From: Acidobacteriota bacterium
GTDB taxonomy: Bacteria; Acidobacteriota; Terriglobia; Terriglobales; Acidobacteriaceae
Assembly: GCA_021810625.1 (NCBI GenBank)
Contig: JAJZIJ010000022.1
Span: 1 to 39,726, forward strand
Reading direction: 5' to 3'
DNA length: 39,726 nt
Shown: positions 35,958-39,726 of the stretch, piece by piece
How the letters are laid out: each line of letters opens with the position of its first letter
Position numbering within the stretch: position 1 is the first letter of the stretch
Translations under genes and position numbers: made by a program
Notes under the pieces: model-generated
Databases searched by the model: none
Told to the model about the DNA's origin: nothing
Seen by the model: the letters and a program-made list of their open reading frames with translations, nothing else

Positions 35958-36628
35958 GAAAAATCGTTAAAGGGAAAGAGCCAACCAGCCTTACGGAGCA
36001 TCGTGCCACGCTCCACACGAATTACGACAACTACCCAGGCAAAGAAACTTTAAGAGAATTTCTGATCAAAGAGCAACGCGGAATTTGTTGCTATTGCCTT
36101 TCGCGAATACCTACAAAATTAGGAAAAATGAAAATCGAGCACTGGCACAGCCAAGCAAATTTCCCTATCGAACAGCTTGATTACTCAAACATGTTGGGGG
36201 CCTGCATGGGGAATGAAGGTCAGCCCGGATCGGATCAGCACTGCGACACATACAAAGGCGAGAAGAATCTCACATTGAATCCTGCAAATCCTCTGCATAG
36301 TATCGAGGATCGAATTCATTTCCTATCCGACGGCAAAATTTCCTCCCCTGATGCAACTATTGATGCAGAACTGAACGCTGTACTCAACCTCAACGTTGCA
36401 CATCTAAAAAATAACCGCAAAGCCGTACTTGATTCGTTCAAGAAATTTCTAGGAAAACGGAAACTTCTGTCTCAATCCCAATGGGGGAATTTACTGAGGG
36501 AATGGAACGGAGAATCATCCACTGGCGACCTTCGGCCCTTTTGTCAGGTTATTGTTTATTGGATACGAAAACGTCTCGCAGGCTATGGGTCGAGCGTTTC
36601 TTCGTCGCCAAACGTTCCTCAATCGTAG
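35954..36628 (+). CDS. ptuB: Septu-like PtuB HNH endonuclease
   Basis: A 224-residue HNH nuclease of the group found in Septu and in retron Ec78-type systems (TIGR02646-like). The N-terminus MRKIVKGKEPTSL matches that family's conserved start. Zinc and catalytic elements are CCYC (45-48), the ββα-metal His63 in IEHWHSQ, Asn79 in LDYSNMLGAC, and His96-Cys97-Asp98 in HCDTYKG. The ATPase is thought to form a complex with the nuclease and release or activate it on infection, degrading DNA. Its ATG overlaps the ptuA stop by four bases. GC content is low, like ptuA. Confidence 0.84.
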   Translation: MRKIVKGKEPTSLTEHRATLHTNYDNYPGKETLREFLIKEQRGICCYCLSRIPTKLGKMKIEHWHSQANFPIEQLDYSNMLGACMGNEGQPGSDQHCDTYKGEKNLTLNPANPLHSIEDRIHFLSDGKISSPDATIDAELNAVLNLNVAHLKNNRKAVLDSFKKFLGKRKLLSQSQWGNLLREWNGESSTGDLRPFCQVIVYWIRKRLAGYGSSVSSSPNVPQS

Positions 36629-36922
36629 CTACATTCTGGCACCGAGAGGAACCAGCGGCTACATCTGCCAGCGAAGCAGGCACGCGCCCACGGTGAAGCC
36701 TACGCCGACCGAGCCAGCAGCACGCGATCTCCGTTCTTGAGGCGATGCTCCTCCCACCCCGTCTGCATTGCCCTTGTTTTTGCGCCGCGCCCTGGCAGCG
36801 CCGTTCCAGATATGCTGGCTTTACCGGGTCGCCAATTCTTTTGCAGCGGCGCGTACACAACAGGCATGGATTGATTCATACTAGATAGCAGCATCTTGTT
36901 TCCCCATTTTCTGGAGGCAGTC
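36629..36922. other. Gap between ptuB and hppA with a doubtful minus-strand ORF
   Basis: About 294 bases without a confident gene. A minus-strand frame from ATG at 36879 to a stop at 36700 would code 59 residues (MNQSMPVVYAPLQKNW..., with WEEHRLKNGDRVLLARSA at the end). It has no clear ribosome site and no recognised family. It could be a remnant of DNA that lay here before the Septu pair arrived. No terminator was seen after ptuB. Confidence 0.3.
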
Positions 36923-39190
36923 TTGGAAGCTTTCTTTTTGAGTGCGGCGATGTTCCTGTGGCAACCCTTCACTTGTTCCGCATCCACGCAGGATCAAAAA
37001 TATCTTTGGATTGCGCTCGGTGTCGCTGTCCTGGCCTTGCTGGTCGCGCTTCTGTTTGCGCGCTCCGTCCTTGCATCGGATACCGGGACTCCGGAGATGC
37101 AGGCCATCTCCAATGCCATCCGCGAGGGCGCAGAGGCATTCATGCGCCGCCAATACAGCACCATCGGCGTACTGGCTCTGGTGATCGCCGCCATTCTGTA
37201 TGTCAGCTACCACCTGTATCCGCGCACAGCCCCGTATGCAGGCATGACGGTGGTCAGCTTTTTAATTGGCGCCATCTGCTCCGCCATTGCCGGATATACC
37301 GGCATGTATGTTTCCATCCGCGCCAACATTCGCACCGCCAGCGCGGCGCGCACCAGCCTGAATCGCGCCCTGCAACTCGCGCTGCGTGGCGGAGCTGTGA
37401 CCGGACTCGTCGTCGTCGCTCTGTCTTTGATTGGCATCGGTCTTCTGTTTTTCGTTTTTGGTGGTCTCACCCACCCGCGGGAAGTTCCCTATCGACTGGT
37501 TGGCTTTGGCTTTGGCGCGTCTCTGGTGGCGCTGTTTGCCCAACTGGGTGGAGGCATCTACACCAAAGCCGCTGATGTTGGCGCGGATTTGGTCGGCAAG
37601 GTCGAAGCTGGCATTCCAGAGGATGATCCGCGCAACCCTGCCGTCATTGCCGATCTGGTGGGCGACAACGTGGGCGACTGCGCTGGCCGTGGCGCTGACC
37701 TCTTTGAATCCACCGCTGCGGAGAATGTCGGCGCGATGATTCTGGGCGCGGCGCTCTATCCCGTCTTCGGGATCAAGGGTATTCTGTTCCCTCTGATCGT
37801 CCACGCCATCAACCTGATTTCCAGCGTGGTTGGCGTCAGCGTCGTGCGCTGCGGCGAAAAAGAAGACCCCATGCACGCGCTGGATCGCGGCTACTACGTC
37901 ACCACGCTGCTGGCGATGGCGGGTTTTGCCGCAGCCGTCTACTTTATGCTTGATGCCCGCTGGTGGCTCTTTGCCAGCGGCGTGGCCGGCATCATTACCT
38001 CGTTCCTGTTTGTCCGCATTACGGAGTACTACACCGAATGCCGCTATCGCCCAGTTCAATCCATTGCGCGGGCATCCCTGACAGGGCCAGCGACCAACAT
38101 CATCAGCGGCTTGGCCGTTGGCATGGAAACGCCGGCCATGCCCGCTGTTGTCATCAGCGTAGCCCTGTTGTTGAGCTATTACTTCGGCGTACACGGCTTG
38201 GCCGATGTGCATGGCATCTCCAGTTATGCCAAAGGAATTTACGGCACGGCGATTGCCACGATGGGCATGCTCTCCTCCGCCGCCTACATTCTGGCAATGG
38301 ACACCTTTGGCCCCATCACGGACAACGCAGGTGGCATTGTCGAAATGTCCAACCAGCCGGAGCATATCCACCAGAGAACGGACCAATTGGATGCCGCAGG
38401 CAACACCACGAAAGCGCTGACCAAAGGCTATGCCATCGGCTCGGCGGCGCTGGCAGCCTTCCTGCTCTTCTCGGCCTACATGGAAGAAATTCGCGGCATC
38501 GTTGCCGATAAAGTCGCAGCAGCAGGAGGCGTGATGCCAAGCGACTGGCACTTCACCAACGTGAATCTGGCCAGCGTTCCGGTTTTTGTTGGCGGACTGC
38601 TGGGCGCGATGCTGGTCTTTCTCTTTTCCTCAATGGCCATTCATGCCGTGGGACGCACCGCGCAGTATGTGATTGAGGATGTACACGCGCAGTTCAAAGA
38701 AAATCCCGGCATCATGCTGGGCACCTCCAAGCCGGACTACGGACGCTGCGTCTCGATTGTGACCGCTGCCGCGCTACGCGAAATGGTCTTGCCGGGATTG
38801 CTGGTTGTCGGTATGCCATTGGCAGTGGGCCTCATCTTCCGCAATTTTGGAGATACCTTCCACGTCTCCTCCATCGTCAACATGCCCACCATTCACGGCA
38901 TTCCGATCGACCTGAGCGGCCCGGAGTCCGTGGCAGCCCTGCTGATGGTCGGCACCATCGCGGGCATTCTGATGGCCATGCTGATGAACAATGGCGGCGG
39001 CGCGTGGGACAACGCCAAAAAGCTGATTGAGACGGGCGAGTATGGCGGCAAGCGCTCCGAAGCGCACAAGGCAGCCGTGGTGGGCGACACCGTCGGCGAT
39101 CCTTTCAAGGACACCGCCGGGCCTTCCCTGCATGTGCTCATCAAATTGCTGGCGACCATCACGTTGGTTCTGGCACCGCTGTTCTTATAG
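36923..39190 (+). CDS. hppA: Membrane-bound H+-translocating pyrophosphatase, K+-independent type
   Basis: A 755-residue integral membrane pump that couples pyrophosphate hydrolysis to proton export, with about 16 helices. The substrate site is DVGADLVGKVEAGIPEDDPR with the adjoining VGDNVGDCAGRGADLFES, and near the end GDTVGDPFKDTAGPS. Lys497 in GNTTKALTKG is the lysine that marks K+-independent H+-pumping enzymes; K+-dependent ones have Ala here. The start is uncertain: TTG at 36923 has GGAGG five bases upstream and is preferred; ATG at 36950 is the alternative. It saves energy by using the PPi made in biosynthesis, for example by the IleRS reaction. Confidence 0.93.
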   Translation: MEAFFLSAAMFLWQPFTCSASTQDQKYLWIALGVAVLALLVALLFARSVLASDTGTPEMQAISNAIREGAEAFMRRQYSTIGVLALVIAAILYVSYHLYPRTAPYAGMTVVSFLIGAICSAIAGYTGMYVSIRANIRTASAARTSLNRALQLALRGGAVTGLVVVALSLIGIGLLFFVFGGLTHPREVPYRLVGFGFGASLVALFAQLGGGIYTKAADVGADLVGKVEAGIPEDDPRNPAVIADLVGDNVGDCAGRGADLFESTAAENVGAMILGAALYPVFGIKGILFPLIVHAINLISSVVGVSVVRCGEKEDPMHALDRGYYVTTLLAMAGFAAAVYFMLDARWWLFASGVAGIITSFLFVRITEYYTECRYRPVQSIARASLTGPATNIISGLAVGMETPAMPAVVISVALLLSYYFGVHGLADVHGISSYAKGIYGTAIATMGMLSSAAYILAMDTFGPITDNAGGIVEMSNQPEHIHQRTDQLDAAGNTTKALTKGYAIGSAALAAFLLFSAYMEEIRGIVADKVAAAGGVMPSDWHFTNVNLASVPVFVGGLLGAMLVFLFSSMAIHAVGRTAQYVIEDVHAQFKENPGIMLGTSKPDYGRCVSIVTAAALREMVLPGLLVVGMPLAVGLIFRNFGDTFHVSSIVNMPTIHGIPIDLSGPESVAALLMVGTIAGILMAMLMNNGGGAWDNAKKLIETGEYGGKRSEAHKAAVVGDTVGDPFKDTAGPSLHVLIKLLATITLVLAPLFL

Positions 39191-39270
39191 CTGTATGAGG
39201 ATTCTTCAACCTGGAGCATTTTTAATTTAGAGAAGCCCTGATCCAGTTCGACCACTGTCCATCAGGAGCC

Positions 39271-39390
39271 AAAGAATCTCTGAATAAGTCTGCGTTTTGA
39301 AGGGGCGCGGCTTTAGCCGCGCCGCAATCGCAGCCAAATCAACGCGGGCTTCAGCCCCTGAGGGAATGTGGCCTCGCAACAAGGACTTGT
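39271..39390 (-). repeat. Dispersed REP-like repeat, copy 2 (inverted)
   Basis: Inverted copy of 11028-11147. Both hairpin parts (GGCGCGGCTTTAGCCGCGCC and GGGCTTCAGCCC) are kept, and the flanking AAAGAATCTCTG and AAGGACTTGT also match. It lies in the gap after hppA, and the left end of an insertion sequence begins six bases past it. Confidence 0.85.
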
Positions 39391-39395
39391 TTAGG

Positions 39396-39726
39396 TGTGA
39401 AGTCTCAATAGGTTGTCCATTCGAGCCAAACCAGAGAAGCTGATTGTGATGAGCAATCCAGATTCAAGGAAAGGAACGAATGGACTATCACCAGAATGCA
39501 CGACTGACGATTCACAGTCGAGAGCAATTAGCCAGGAAAGTTCTTGCGGAAGGATGCACGCTGAAGCTGGCCGCGGCCAGCTTCAGCGTGAGCGCGAAGA
39601 CCGCCGCCAAGTGGGTGCGCCGCTATCGCGCTTCGGGGGCAGGCGGGCTGCGCGACCACAGTTCGCGTCCGCATCGGCTGCATCGACCTACCTCCGCTGC
39701 CCAGATCGAGCGCGTGGAAACGCTGC
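39396..39726 (+). mobile_element. IS481-type insertion sequence, left end (cut by window edge)
   Basis: TGTGAAGTCTCAATAGG at 39396 begins with the TGT typical of IS481/IS3-like terminal repeats and lies 84 bases before a transposase start. The right end, the other terminal repeat and any target-site duplication are outside the window, so the exact boundary is inferred. Confidence 0.55.
39480..39726 (+). CDS. IS481-family transposase, N-terminal part
   Basis: The first 82 residues of a transposase, running off the window. MDYHQNARLTIHSREQLARK is the usual start of this family. A helix-turn-helix (LAAASFSVSAKTAAKWVRRY) follows, then GLRDHSSRPHRL, the conserved link to the DDE integrase core that should lie beyond the edge. 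AAGGA lies before the ATG. The reading frame is intact as far as visible, so the element may be active. Confidence 0.85.
   Translation, partial: MDYHQNARLTIHSREQLARKVLAEGCTLKLAAASFSVSAKTAAKWVRRYRASGAGGLRDHSSRPHRLHRPTSAAQIERVETL

Noticed and set aside
34683-36628. Retron (msr-msd plus reverse transcriptase) around the ATPase/HNH pair
   Set aside because: No reverse transcriptase gene lies upstream or downstream; lgt and hppA flank the pair directly.
36700-36879. Possible M16-peptidase remnant (EEHRLKNGDRVLLA resembles the start of M16 domains)
   Set aside because: The frame stops four residues later and no zinc motif or further homology is visible in any frame.

Overview
The window looks like chromosomal DNA of an acidobacterium (class Terriglobia, probably Acidobacteriaceae). 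This is inferred from the protein style: a TonB-dependent receptor with an N-terminal carboxypeptidase-regulatory-like domain and no SusD partner, an unusual TonB protein with duplicated FFPxKxPPL blocks, and a dispersed GC-rich repeat of the form GGGGCTGAAGCCC / GGCGCGGCTGAAGCCGCGCC. No rRNA gene is present, so the placement is tentative.

Region 1 (1-645): a truncated lipoprotein-like ORF and a tRNA-Glu(CTC) with its own promoter, both on the minus strand.

Region 2 (645-21352): a sugar-acid and glycan catabolic island. The first plus-strand run encodes a hexuronate-type MFS transporter, KDG kinase, KDPG aldolase and a secreted clan-D (GH36/GH27-like) alpha-galactosidase with a C-terminal PKD domain. 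A long minus-strand run follows in transcription order: APC permease, SGNH hydrolase, a TIM-barrel sugar isomerase-like protein, a split UxaA-type dehydratase (small SAF subunit plus large subunit) and the TonB-dependent receptor. Divergent from it are a hemerythrin protein and a second plus-strand run of MFS transporter, full-length fused UxaA dehydratase and a second PKD-bearing alpha-galactosidase. The implied route is outer-membrane import and periplasmic glycan cleavage, uptake of a uronate or aldonate, dehydration to 2-keto-3-deoxy acid, phosphorylation by KdgK, and cleavage by Eda to pyruvate and glyceraldehyde-3-phosphate. The first enzymes (uronate isomerase and reductase, or an aldose dehydrogenase) are not in the window.

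Region 3 (21400-34530): mostly housekeeping genes. They are a small unknown protein, stand-alone glucose-6-phosphate isomerase, TonB, then a translationally coupled run ileS-lspA, uvrA-TPR protein, SprT-like metallopeptidase, and convergent lgt.

Region 4 (34680-36630): a two-gene Septu-like (PtuA ATPase/PtuB HNH nuclease) anti-phage module of lower GC content, inserted between lgt and hppA, with no reverse transcriptase nearby.

Region 5 (36900-39726): a K+-independent membrane H+-pyrophosphatase, a second, inverted copy of the dispersed repeat, and the left end of an IS481-type insertion sequence cut by the window edge.

The most interesting material is the duplicated sugar-acid/alpha-galactosidase island and the Septu-like pair. 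I did not find a wholly new kind of system.
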